DNA from: Paracoccus nototheniae | Lineage (GTDB): Bacteria; Pseudomonadota; Alphaproteobacteria; Rhodobacterales; Rhodobacteraceae | DNA: 45,919 nt | Assembly (NCBI RefSeq): GCF_004335005.1 | Contig: NZ_RQRT01000033.1 | Coordinates: forward strand, 1 to 45,919 | Reading direction: 5' to 3' | In this document: positions 1-8,750 of the stretch, piece after piece | How the letters are laid out: each line of letters begins with the position of its first letter | How positions within the stretch are numbered: the stretch's first letter is position 1 | The notes under the pieces: generated by a model | Database searches by the model: none | Seen by the model: the letters and a program-made list of their open reading frames with translations, nothing else | What the model was told of the DNA's origin: nothing | Made by a program: the position numbers and the translations under genes

Positions 1-1
1 C

Positions 2-415
<414 letters not shown>

Positions 416-538
416 CGGGGCAACCCGTTGGGGATTGGTTGGGGATTTGCGTGGCAGACTGCCCGCCGACGCATCCGGGCGAACGGGTGGCACGCCCCTT
501 CGCCCCAAGCAAGGATGCCAGATGACGGAGCAAGGCCC

Positions 539-1081
539 ATGACGATCGCAGACAGCCCCGCGCGCTATGGCGCCCTTTCGCGGTTCTTTCACTGGGCCAT
601 CGCGGCGCTGCTGGTCTGGCAATTCGGCGGCATTTGCAGCGAGGCCATTCTGGGCGAGGACCATCCCCTTGCGGCCCGTCTGTCCGCCAATCATACGCAG
701 GTCGGCACGATCCTGTTCGTGCTGATCGTCTGCCGGGTGGTCTGGGCGATCCTGAACCGGGGCCGCCGCCCGGATCATGGGCCGGGATTGCTGGGCTATG
801 CGGCAAGGCTGGGGCATTTCAGCCTCTACGCGCTGATGCTGGCGGTGCCGACAGCGGCCCTGCTGCGGGCCTGGGGCAATGAGCGTGCCTTTGCCCCGTT
901 CGGATTCCCGATCTTTGCGCCGCGCAGCCCCGATCAGGTGGTTCAGACCGCCACCGCGATCGGCAGCAATTTTCATGGCGAGATGGCCTGGATCATGGGC
1001 GTGCTGATTCTGGGCCATGTTGCGATGGCGATCCTGCATCAGGTCGCATGGCGTGACGGCACCCTGAAACGGATGACCTGA
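539..1081 (+). CDS. Cytochrome b561 family protein
   Basis: A 180-residue membrane protein with about four hydrophobic helices. Histidines suited to haem b ligation occur in FFHW near the N-terminus, in ANHTQVG, in LGHFSLY and in the C-terminal NFHGEMAW and GHVAMAILHQ segments. This is the pattern of the small bacterial b561/Ni-Fe hydrogenase-type b cytochromes that pass electrons between quinol and periplasmic partners. I chose the ATG at 539 because GGAG at 527-530 sits 8 bases upstream; an in-frame GTG-type extension to 428 lacks a ribosome site. It follows the ABC ATPase by 123 bp and converges on ccrM. The physiological partner is unknown. Confidence 0.85.
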   Translation: MTIADSPARYGALSRFFHWAIAALLVWQFGGICSEAILGEDHPLAARLSANHTQVGTILFVLIVCRVVWAILNRGRRPDHGPGLLGYAARLGHFSLYALMLAVPTAALLRAWGNERAFAPFGFPIFAPRSPDQVVQTATAIGSNFHGEMAWIMGVLILGHVAMAILHQVAWRDGTLKRMT

Positions 1082-1100
1082 ACCGGGCGGGACACGGCAG

Positions 1101-1131
1101 AAAAAACCCCGCCATGCTGGGCATGGCGGGG
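1101..1131 (-). terminator. Rho-independent terminator of ccrM
   Basis: A perfect 11-bp stem (CCCCGCCATGC pairing with GCATGGCGGGG) with a 3-base loop lies at 1107-1131. On the minus strand it is followed by six T residues (A-run at 1101-1106 on the plus strand). It sits 59 bases downstream of the ccrM stop codon, so it ends the minus-strand transcript and separates it from the converging b561 gene. Confidence 0.9.
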
Positions 1132-1189
1132 CAAGGTGGTTCCGGCCCCGCGACGGGCGCAGGGGCGGAACTGGCGAAAGGAATGGGGG

Positions 1190-2413
<1,224 letters not shown>

Positions 2414-2426
2414 AGTGCCTTAACAA

Positions 2427-3041
2427 TCAGGCTTTACACAAGATATTGTGGACGGGCTTGAAGCTGCGCCTATGATGTGGGGTGACCCCCAGATCTAGCA
2501 GGGCGCGTTTATGGGCAGGGGTGGGATATCCGGCATTCACATCCCAGCCATATCCGGGATGCTGTTGCGCCAAATCCACCATGATGCGATCGCGCAACAC
2601 CTTGGCGATGACCGAAGCGGCGGCAATGGTCAGGCAGCGCGCGTCGCCCTTGACCACGGCCTGGGCGGGCAGATCCAGATCGCGGGGCAGCATGTTGCCA
2701 TCGACCAGCACATGACAGGGACGCTGGCGCAGGCCATCCAAGGCGCGGCACATGGCGACGTGGCTGGCGCGCAGGATGTTCAGGCTGTCGATCTCGTCCA
2801 CGCCGACATGGGCGACGGACCAGTCGCAATGGGTCATCAGCCAGTCGGCCAGCGCCTCGCGCCGCCGGGCGGTCAGCTGCTTGCTGTCGTTCAGACCGGG
2901 GGGGATGGTCGCTGGATCAAGGATCACCGCCGCCGCCGTCACCGGCCCCGCCAAAGGTCCGCGCCCGGCCTCGTCCACGCCCGCCACCAGCCGCGCGCCG
3001 CTGGCAAGGGCGGCGGCCTCGAACGCATAATCGGGGCTCAT
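2427..3041 (-). CDS. rnhB: Ribonuclease HII
   Basis: A 204-residue type 2 RNase H that cuts RNA in RNA-DNA hybrids and removes single ribonucleotides from DNA. The N-terminal AGVDEAGRGPLAGPV block carries the catalytic D23 and E24; D114 in LVDGN is the third metal ligand. The KGDARCLTIAAASVIAKVLRD helix and the Y-GWDVNAGYPT-HK segment also match the family. Length is normal. Its start overlaps the stop of allA by 4 bases, so it is translationally coupled to the genes upstream, and it leads into ccrM. Confidence 0.96.
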   Translation of the reverse strand: MSPDYAFEAAALASGARLVAGVDEAGRGPLAGPVTAAAVILDPATIPPGLNDSKQLTARRREALADWLMTHCDWSVAHVGVDEIDSLNILRASHVAMCRALDGLRQRPCHVLVDGNMLPRDLDLPAQAVVKGDARCLTIAAASVIAKVLRDRIMVDLAQQHPGYGWDVNAGYPTPAHKRALLDLGVTPHHRRSFKPVHNILCKA

Positions 3042-3517
3042 GCGGTGATCCGCACCGGGGGGATGGCGACTTCTTCAAGGTTCAGGCCGTCGCCGTCGCG
3101 GTCGACGACCAGAAAATCGGCCGCCCGGTCCAGCGGCGTCAGCACCCCATGCCAAACGCCCGCGCGCAGGTTCACGCCCGTCCCTGCGGGGACCAGAAAG
3201 GCCAAGGGCGTGCCGGGCCGTCCGTCCAGATCGGGGGCCACCACCGACAGCCACGGGTCCGGCCCAAGCGGCATGAATGCTTGCGACCCAAGCGGATGGC
3301 GTTCCAGCAGCGTGCAGTCATAGGGCAGGCTGACCGGTTCGCTGCGAAAGATCGAGACGATCGCCTCGCCCCCCGCCCGCTGAACCGTGGCCAGCGCGTG
3401 GTGGCGTTCGCACCGGCCCGCATTGATCAGGCGGTCGGGCGCGGGTTTCGGGGCCAGCACATCGCCATAGGGGGCAAAGGCGGCGGCGGTCAGCGGGGTG
3501 ATGCGGATCGTTGTCAT
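3038..3517 (-). CDS. allA: Ureidoglycolate lyase
   Basis: A 159-residue cupin-type enzyme that splits (S)-ureidoglycolate into glyoxylate and urea, the last step of allantoin/purine nitrogen use. Recognisable family blocks are LLERHPLGSQAFMPL, the P-x-AFLVPAGTGVNLRAGVWH core with its metal-binding region, and DFLVVDRDG near the C-terminus. It begins with ATG at 3517, 10 bases after the glycosyltransferase stop, and overlaps rnhB by 4 bases. No other purine-degradation gene is present nearby, so it appears as a single-gene passenger in a mixed operon. Confidence 0.9.
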   Translation of the reverse strand: MTTIRITPLTAAAFAPYGDVLAPKPAPDRLINAGRCERHHALATVQRAGGEAIVSIFRSEPVSLPYDCTLLERHPLGSQAFMPLGPDPWLSVVAPDLDGRPGTPLAFLVPAGTGVNLRAGVWHGVLTPLDRAADFLVVDRDGDGLNLEEVAIPPVRITA

Positions 3518-3527
3518 GGCCCGGGTT

Positions 3528-5246
3528 CTAGCGCGCCTTTGCCAACCCGTCGAGGATCAGCTGCATCATCCGCACCCGCGCCGCCGGGTCGCGCAGATGC
3601 GCCGCCTCGGCCCGCGCCGCCTGCGACATGGCGCGGCATTCATCCGGATGGGCGCGCGCCCATGCCAGCTTGTCATGAATATCCGCAGCATGGCGGGCCA
3701 CGGGGATGAAATGCACCCAAGGCCGGAAGCGGCCCGAATAGAACACCTGCCAGCCATCATCCTCGGCCAGCAGCACCCCGTTCTGATCCAGCCCCGAGAT
3801 GAAGTTCGACCCGTGGTCATAGCCCGTCAGGCATAGCTGATAGCGAAAGCGCCGGAACTGCGCCGGGGCCATGCGCGGCCTGCAATAGGGCGCCAGCAGC
3901 GGGTCATCGGCGAAATGGCGAAAGGCTGGGGCCATGACGATGCCGATATCGACATCGGGATGGCCCTGCAGGCGACGGATAAAATCCATGCGGTTGGTGC
4001 GGCACAGCCCCTGCCACGCCTCGGCCCGCGCCTCGGGCGTCGGGGCATCGGCCAGGCGGGCCAGCCAGGTATGGCTGGCCGCCCCCGGCTTGACGCCGGG
4101 GCGCATTTCCGACCCCGAGATCATGCCGCGCCAGACCAGCCGATCCTCTTTGTCCTCAAAGGGGATGTCGTCGGGGGCGGCACCGGGGTCGAAACCGGGC
4201 AGACCGATGGCATGCTGGTCGGGCAGCGGCCACAGGACTGCGTTCACCGCGCCCGCGCGGCGGTTGTGGCACAAAACGGGCCGGTCCAACGCCGCGCCTT
4301 GGGGGCTGCCCAGCCAGCGGCTGTCCTCCATGTCGATCCAGACCGGATCGCGGCGGTTCAGGCGCAGGATGTCGTTGATCACCCCCTCGGCCCGGATCAG
4401 CTTGAAATGCCGCCCCTCTCGCGCCAAGGCCACGGGCGGATCGCCGGGGGCCGCGACAGCCGCGAACTGACGCAGCGCGCCGTTGGCCGAGGTCACCCGT
4501 TCGCCGTCCCAATGGCAGGCATGGGGCGACAGCCCATCGCCGCTGCCGGGGGCAAGGGGGTCCAGCCCGGCCAGACAGAAACGCGCCACATCCTCGGCCC
4601 AGCCCAAAGGGGCGGGCGCCGGATCGGGGCTGTCCAGCAGCACCATCAGCCCCTTGCCCGGCGCGGTATCCCGGCCCGGCCAGCGGGCGCGGGGCACCTG
4701 CGTCATGGGCAGCAGCGCGTTCAGCCGGGCGGCCAGATCAGCGGGGCTGTCGATGGCCAGATCGGCCTCGATCAGGCGCGGATCATCCCCGAACAGCGCC
4801 CGCATCCGGTCCAGATGATCGGCAAGCTGGTCCTGCCACAGGGCGGGCAGGGCGGCGGGTGGCAGGGGATCGGGTCGATGCGCCTGATCAAAGGCGTGAC
4901 AGGCCAGCGCATCGGTCCCGGCGCGGGTCAGGGACCAGTCCTCGGGCGACGGGATGGTCAGCAGGAAATGCGCATGCGGCAGCGCCTTGCGCAGGAAAGC
5001 GGCGCAGCGCCAGGCCTCAAGCGGTGGGCGCCAATGCGGCTTGTGGCGAAACAGGCCCGCGAACAGCCGCGCCTGCGGCCAGTCGCGCAGCGGACGCTTG
5101 CCCTGCCCCATCGCATACAGGATGTCGGCGGCCAGACGCCCGCCCTCGTGATGGGCGACAGGGTGGCCATTGGCCTCAAACATCCGGGCCAGCACCCGGT
5201 CGGCGGGGCCGTCGGGGCCGATATGGATGATGACGGGCGCGGCCAC
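3528..5246 (-). CDS. Glycosyltransferase family 90 (LPS-modifying type) with N-terminal sulfotransferase-like domain
   Basis: A 572-residue protein starting with GTG. The C-terminal part (about residues 270-570) resembles the GT90/CAP10 family: FKLIRAEGVINDILRL, then GMISGSEMRPG, and the diagnostic C-terminal block with YDHGSNFISGLDQNGVLL and GRFRPWVHFIPV. Such enzymes are thought to add sugars to lipopolysaccharide or other glycans. The first 180 residues read differently, opening with HIGPDGPADRVLARMFEANGH and containing PSPEDWSLTRAG, which resembles nucleotide-sulfate-binding sulfotransferase-like folds. The substrate is unknown. It lies 6 bases behind fsr and shares its strand with allA and rnhB. 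Confidence 0.75.
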   Translation of the reverse strand: MAAPVIIHIGPDGPADRVLARMFEANGHPVAHHEGGRLAADILYAMGQGKRPLRDWPQARLFAGLFRHKPHWRPPLEAWRCAAFLRKALPHAHFLLTIPSPEDWSLTRAGTDALACHAFDQAHRPDPLPPAALPALWQDQLADHLDRMRALFGDDPRLIEADLAIDSPADLAARLNALLPMTQVPRARWPGRDTAPGKGLMVLLDSPDPAPAPLGWAEDVARFCLAGLDPLAPGSGDGLSPHACHWDGERVTSANGALRQFAAVAAPGDPPVALAREGRHFKLIRAEGVINDILRLNRRDPVWIDMEDSRWLGSPQGAALDRPVLCHNRRAGAVNAVLWPLPDQHAIGLPGFDPGAAPDDIPFEDKEDRLVWRGMISGSEMRPGVKPGAASHTWLARLADAPTPEARAEAWQGLCRTNRMDFIRRLQGHPDVDIGIVMAPAFRHFADDPLLAPYCRPRMAPAQFRRFRYQLCLTGYDHGSNFISGLDQNGVLLAEDDGWQVFYSGRFRPWVHFIPVARHAADIHDKLAWARAHPDECRAMSQAARAEAAHLRDPAARVRMMQLILDGLAKAR

Positions 5247-5252
5247 CCCGGA

Positions 5253-6461
5253 TCACACCGTCCGGCGCGGCAGCAGCACCGTCAGCAGCCCCAGCACCGG
5301 CAGGACCGAGCAGATCAGGAACACCGTCTCAATCCCCCGCGCATCGGCCAGAACCCCAAGCGCCGCCGCCGCGATCCCGCCCATCCCGAAGGAAAAGCCA
5401 AAGAACAGCCCCGCGATCATGCCGGTGCGGCCCGGCACAAGCTCTTGCGCAAAGACCACGATGGCCGGAAAGGCCGAGGCGAGGATCAGTCCGATCAGCA
5501 CCGCCAGAATGCCCGTCGGCACCAGCCCCACATGCGGCAGGGCCAGCGTCAGCGGCAGCACGCCCAGAATCGACACCCAGATGACTGTCAGCGGCCCCAC
5601 CCGGTCGCCGATCACCCCGCCCAGCATCACGCCCCCGGCCATGCCGACAAGAAACAGAAACAGCATGATCTGCGCGCCCTGCGTGGACAGGCCGAATTTC
5701 TCGATGGTGAAAAAGGTAAAATAGCTGGTCATCGAGGCGCTGTAGATGTTCTTCGTAAAGACCAGCACCGCCAGCACGGCAATCGCCCGGATCACCGTCT
5801 TGCGCGGCAGGCGCAGGGTCCGGTCGGTGCTGGCCGCGCTGGCGCGGCGGCGTTCCTCGGCCCAGGTGCCGACCTGCCACAGGATCGCGGCGCCAAGGGC
5901 TGCGGCCACGGCGAACCATGCCACGGCGGGACGACCAAGCGGCACTACGATAAAGGCTGCCAGCAGCGGCCCCATCGCCTGCCCGCCATTGCCGCCCAAC
6001 TGGAACAGCGACTGCGCCGTGCCGAACCGCCCGCCCGAGGCCAGCCGCGCCACGCGCGAGCTTTCGGGATGAAACACCGCCGAGCCGATGCCGATCAGCA
6101 TCGCCCCCGCCAGCAACATCTCGTACCTGTGCGCCAAAGCCAGCAGCACCACCCCCGTCAGGGTCGACACCATGCCGAAGGGCAGCGATCGCGGCTGCGG
6201 GTGGCGGTCGGTCGCCATCCCGATAAGCGGCTGCAACAGCGAGGCCGTGACCTGAAAGGCGAATGTCATGATCCCGATCTGGGTATAGCTCAGCTGGAAC
6301 TCGACCTGCAGCAGCGGATAGATCGCCGCCAGCATCGACTGCATCACATCGTTGATCATGTGGCACAGGCTGATCGCCACCAGCACGCCCCATGAGGTCA
6401 ACTGGGTCGCCGCGGCGCGCGGCGCGACCGGGCCCGAGGATTTGGGAAGGGATAAGCGCAT
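5253..6461 (-). CDS. fsr: MFS transporter, fosmidomycin-resistance (Fsr) family
   Basis: A 402-residue major facilitator protein with about twelve membrane helices. It resembles E. coli Fsr along its length, with shared blocks such as HMINDVMQSMLAAIYPLLQ, VFHPESSRVARLASGGR, ILASAFPAIVVFAQELVPGR and GLFFGFSFGMGG. E. coli Fsr exports fosmidomycin; the natural substrate is not known. The ATG at 6461 heads the minus-strand group ending with ccrM. The 204-bp gap to the divergent gntR-type gene contains a GCATATGC palindrome at 6483-6490, 21 bases upstream of this start. Confidence 0.92.
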   Translation of the reverse strand: MRLSLPKSSGPVAPRAAATQLTSWGVLVAISLCHMINDVMQSMLAAIYPLLQVEFQLSYTQIGIMTFAFQVTASLLQPLIGMATDRHPQPRSLPFGMVSTLTGVVLLALAHRYEMLLAGAMLIGIGSAVFHPESSRVARLASGGRFGTAQSLFQLGGNGGQAMGPLLAAFIVVPLGRPAVAWFAVAAALGAAILWQVGTWAEERRRASAASTDRTLRLPRKTVIRAIAVLAVLVFTKNIYSASMTSYFTFFTIEKFGLSTQGAQIMLFLFLVGMAGGVMLGGVIGDRVGPLTVIWVSILGVLPLTLALPHVGLVPTGILAVLIGLILASAFPAIVVFAQELVPGRTGMIAGLFFGFSFGMGGIAAAALGVLADARGIETVFLICSVLPVLGLLTVLLPRRTV

Positions 6462-6619
6462 CGGCCCGCCTTGGTATTTGCAGCATATGCATTTAGCAGA
6501 GATGCGTGAAAAGAAAAGCGCCCTGCTGCAGGGGTCGCGGGGACGCGTGGCGCACAGGTTTCAGGCATGCAGGCGCAGACTGGCCGGTTGGCGATTTGGA
6601 CAGCTTTCGCTCCGATCAT

Positions 6620-6649
6620 TTGTCCTGTCAAATACTGGTCCGGTATCCT
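6620..6649 (+). promoter_or_regulatory. Promoter with internal palindrome upstream of the gntR-type regulator
   Basis: A -35-like TTGTCC (6620-6625) and a -10-like TATCCT (6644-6649) are separated by 18 bp. Between them lies the near-perfect palindrome ATACTGGTCCGGTAT at 6632-6646, with 6 of 7 pairs matching around a central T. GntR/HutC regulators bind such short palindromes, and a site between -35 and -10 would block RNA polymerase, so autorepression is likely. The predicted transcription start is only about 10 bases before the ATG at 6666. Confidence 0.5.
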
Positions 6650-6665
6650 TTAATGAGTAATGTAT

Positions 6666-7421
6666 ATGTCCGACTTGCATGCGGGTTCTTCGACCTTGAT
6701 ACGATCTTCGGGGCCTGATGGCGATCGTCGGCGTCTGAATACATGGCAGGCGGTCCGCGCCGATGTGCTGGACCGGATCCGGTCCGGCGAATGGCCTCCG
6801 GGCAGCCTGATCCCCACCGAACATGTCCTGTCGCGCGAAATGGGCTGCGCACGGGCTACCGTCAACCGCGCCCTGCGCGAACTGGCCGATAGCGGCATCG
6901 TGCAGCGCCGCCGCAAGGTGGGCACGCGCGTCACCGCGACCTCGTCGCGCCGCGCCACCCTGTCCTTGCCGGTGATCCGCGACGAGATCGAGGCGCTTGG
7001 CGCGATTTACGGCTATCAGATGACAGATTGTCTGGCCCGTCCGCCCAGCCCCGAGGCGATGCAGGCCCTGCAGGTCGATGCGGGCGACAGCATGATTCTG
7101 GTCAAATCGCGCCATATGGCCGATGACAGCCCGCATTGCTGCGAGGCGATCTGGCTGAACCCGCGCGTTCTGAACCTGCCGGATGCCCGCGTTTTCGGCA
7201 CCATCCCGCCGCAGGAATGGCTGGCGCGCAACCTGCCCGTGGCGCAGGACCGCTATTCGATCCTGGCCGAGGCCGCCAGCGGATCATGCGCGGTCAACCT
7301 GCTGGTCGCCACCGGAACCCCGGTCATGACGATCGAGCGTGTGAACACGCTGGACGGCCTGCCGGTGTCCTTTTCGCGGCAGTTCTATCCGCCCCGTCAC
7401 CGACTGGTTCTGAAGGGCTGA
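6666..7421 (+). CDS. GntR-family transcriptional regulator (HutC/PhnF subfamily)
   Basis: A 251-residue regulator. The N-terminal winged helix (about residues 28-95) shows the family pattern WQAVRADVLDRIRSGEWPPGSLIPTE followed by the recognition helix in CARATVNRALRELADSGIV. The remaining part is a UTRA ligand-binding domain, ending with SFSRQFYPPRHRLVLKG. I prefer ATG 6666 over ATG 6660 because the GAG at 6655-6657 is then 8 bases away. HutC controls histidine use and PhnF phosphonate use, but neither set of genes is here, so the effector is unknown. The gene is divergent from fsr and may also control it. Confidence 0.88.
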   Translation: MSDLHAGSSTLIRSSGPDGDRRRLNTWQAVRADVLDRIRSGEWPPGSLIPTEHVLSREMGCARATVNRALRELADSGIVQRRRKVGTRVTATSSRRATLSLPVIRDEIEALGAIYGYQMTDCLARPPSPEAMQALQVDAGDSMILVKSRHMADDSPHCCEAIWLNPRVLNLPDARVFGTIPPQEWLARNLPVAQDRYSILAEAASGSCAVNLLVATGTPVMTIERVNTLDGLPVSFSRQFYPPRHRLVLKG

Positions 7422-7445
7422 TACCGCACTGCCGGGGGGATCGGC

Positions 7446-7490
7446 CTGCCGGGGCCTTTCCTGCCGGAGCCTTTCCTGACGGGGCCGCCG
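7446..7490. repeat. Three tandem 15-bp units
   Basis: Units start at 7446, 7461 and 7476. The first two are CTGCCGGGGCCTTTC and CTGCCGGAGCCTTTC; the third begins CTGACGGGGCC and then diverges. They lie in the 115-bp gap between two converging genes and are probably local slippage products. Confidence 0.7.
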
Positions 7491-7531
7491 GGGCCCAAGA
7501 CAGCCAAAGGGGCCAGCCCTCGGGCCCCGGC
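7487..7531. terminator. Candidate bidirectional terminator hairpin between converging genes
   Basis: GCCGGGGCCC at 7487-7496 pairs perfectly with GGGCCCCGGC at 7522-7531 around a 25-base loop. It lies between the stop codons of the gntR-type gene and the crotonase gene. No T-run follows on either strand, so intrinsic termination is uncertain. Confidence 0.45.
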
Positions 7532-7536
7532 AACCC

Positions 7537-8343
7537 TTACCCCTCGCGCAGGCGGCGGAAGTCGGTGGGGCGCTTGGCCAGAAAGGCGGTGACGCCCTCG
7601 GCCGCTTCCGGGGCGGCCAGCGCAAGGGCCATGGCGTCACGCTCGGCGATCATCTGCGCCTCGAAGATCGCGGCGCGGGCGCCGGTCATCAGGCGCTTGA
7701 TCGCGGCCTGCGCATCGGCCGGACCGCGCGCCAGATGATCGGCCAGCGCCATCGCGGCCATGATCGCCTCGCCCGGGTCGGTCAGTTCGTTGATCAGGCC
7801 AAGCGCGTGCAGCCGTTCGGCGCCCACCGGCTGGCCGGTCAGCGCCATCTGGGCGGCCAGCTGCGGCGGCAGACCCGCCGCCAGCGCCGCCGTCAGCCCG
7901 CCATCGGGCACCAGCCCCGCTGTTACATAGGCCGCCGTGAACCGCGCATCGCGGGCCGAGATCACCATGTCGCAGGCCAGCGCCAGCGACAGGCCCGCGC
8001 CCGCAGCACCACCCTCGACCACGGCGATCACCGGGCGGGGGCAATGGACCACGGCGCGGATCAGATCGTTCAGCTCGTCGATGCGGGCGCGGCGGCTGTC
8101 CTCGTCCATCGACTGCGCGGTGATCAGCATGCTCAGATCGCCGCCCGCGCAGAAGAAATCCCCCTCGCCCATCAACAGCACCGCGCCGATGCGGGGGCTG
8201 TCGGCGGCCAGCCGCAGGGCGTGGTGCAGACCGTCATAGAACTCGGGCGTCAGGGCGTTGCGGCGCGCGGCATTGCGGTTCTCCACGACCAGACGGTCGC
8301 CAAGATCGCTGATCTCGCAATGAGGGTTGGTCAGGTCGGTCAT
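7537..8343 (-). CDS. Crotonase-family protein (enoyl-CoA hydratase/isomerase, PaaG-like)
   Basis: A 268-residue crotonase-fold protein acting on an acyl-CoA. The oxyanion-hole segments are FCAGGDL (64-70) and GGAAGAG (111-117). The two glutamates of classical enoyl-CoA hydratase are missing: by alignment with the rat enzyme they are S119 and Y139. Instead an aspartate, D147, follows VP in GLVPDGG, the position used by PaaG-type isomerases. An isomerase of the PaaG type is therefore more likely than a hydratase. Its start overlaps the thioesterase stop by 4 bases. The reaction in vivo is not known. Confidence 0.85.
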   Translation of the reverse strand: MTDLTNPHCEISDLGDRLVVENRNAARRNALTPEFYDGLHHALRLAADSPRIGAVLLMGEGDFFCAGGDLSMLITAQSMDEDSRRARIDELNDLIRAVVHCPRPVIAVVEGGAAGAGLSLALACDMVISARDARFTAAYVTAGLVPDGGLTAALAAGLPPQLAAQMALTGQPVGAERLHALGLINELTDPGEAIMAAMALADHLARGPADAQAAIKRLMTGARAAIFEAQMIAERDAMALALAAPEAAEGVTAFLAKRPTDFRRLREG

Positions 8344-8750
8344 GCGGGCCCCTTCGGCGATTTGCGGAACACGCCGGTCGCGGTGGCGATCAGCGTGCCG
8401 TCCTCATGGCGCAACTGTCCCTCGATGAACAGAGTGCTGCGCCCGCCGCCGGTGACGCGGCCTGTCGCGGTGATCCGTCCGGGGCGGCCCGGCGCCAGAT
8501 AGTTCATCGTCAGCGACAGCGTGGTAAAGGGATGACGCCCCGAGGCGTCCACCGTCAGGCTGCCCGCCGCCCCCATCGCGCTGTCCAGAAGCACCGCCGA
8601 CAGCCCGCCATGCAGCATGCCCTGACGGTTCAGATGCCGGTCATCCAGATCCAGCACGCAGCGCGCGCAACCATCGCCCTGCCCCACATCCAGGCGATAG
8701 CCGATCATGCGCTGCGTCCCGGTCTCGTTCAGGATGGGTCCATCGCTCAT
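8340..8750 (-). CDS. PaaI-type hotdog acyl-CoA thioesterase
   Basis: A 136-residue hotdog-fold thioesterase. The signature N-x-x-G-x-x-HGG...D is complete: N41, G44, H47-G48-G49 and D56. PaaI enzymes hydrolyse CoA esters of aromatic acids to release trapped CoA during phenylacetate breakdown. It overlaps dctM upstream and the crotonase downstream by 4 bases each, which implies coupled translation and related substrates. Substrate choice between aromatic and aliphatic CoA esters cannot be read from sequence. Confidence 0.88.
   Translation of the reverse strand: MSDGPILNETGTQRMIGYRLDVGQGDGCARCVLDLDDRHLNRQGMLHGGLSAVLLDSAMGAAGSLTVDASGRHPFTTLSLTMNYLAPGRPGRITATGRVTGGGRSTLFIEGQLRHEDGTLIATATGVFRKSPKGPA

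Noticed and set aside
416..542. Frameshifted C-terminal domain of the CysA-like ATPase
   Set aside because: Neither alternative frame encodes TOBE-like sequence, and the b561 start follows closely.
3915..6395. Long plus-strand open frame of 826 codons opposite the GT90-like gene and fsr
   Set aside because: It is rich in Gln, His, Arg and Gly without domains, and is the high-GC antisense shadow of two well-recognised genes.
7446..7490. Short tandem repeats as a CRISPR array
   Set aside because: Units are contiguous 15-mers without spacers and only three copies; no cas gene is present.
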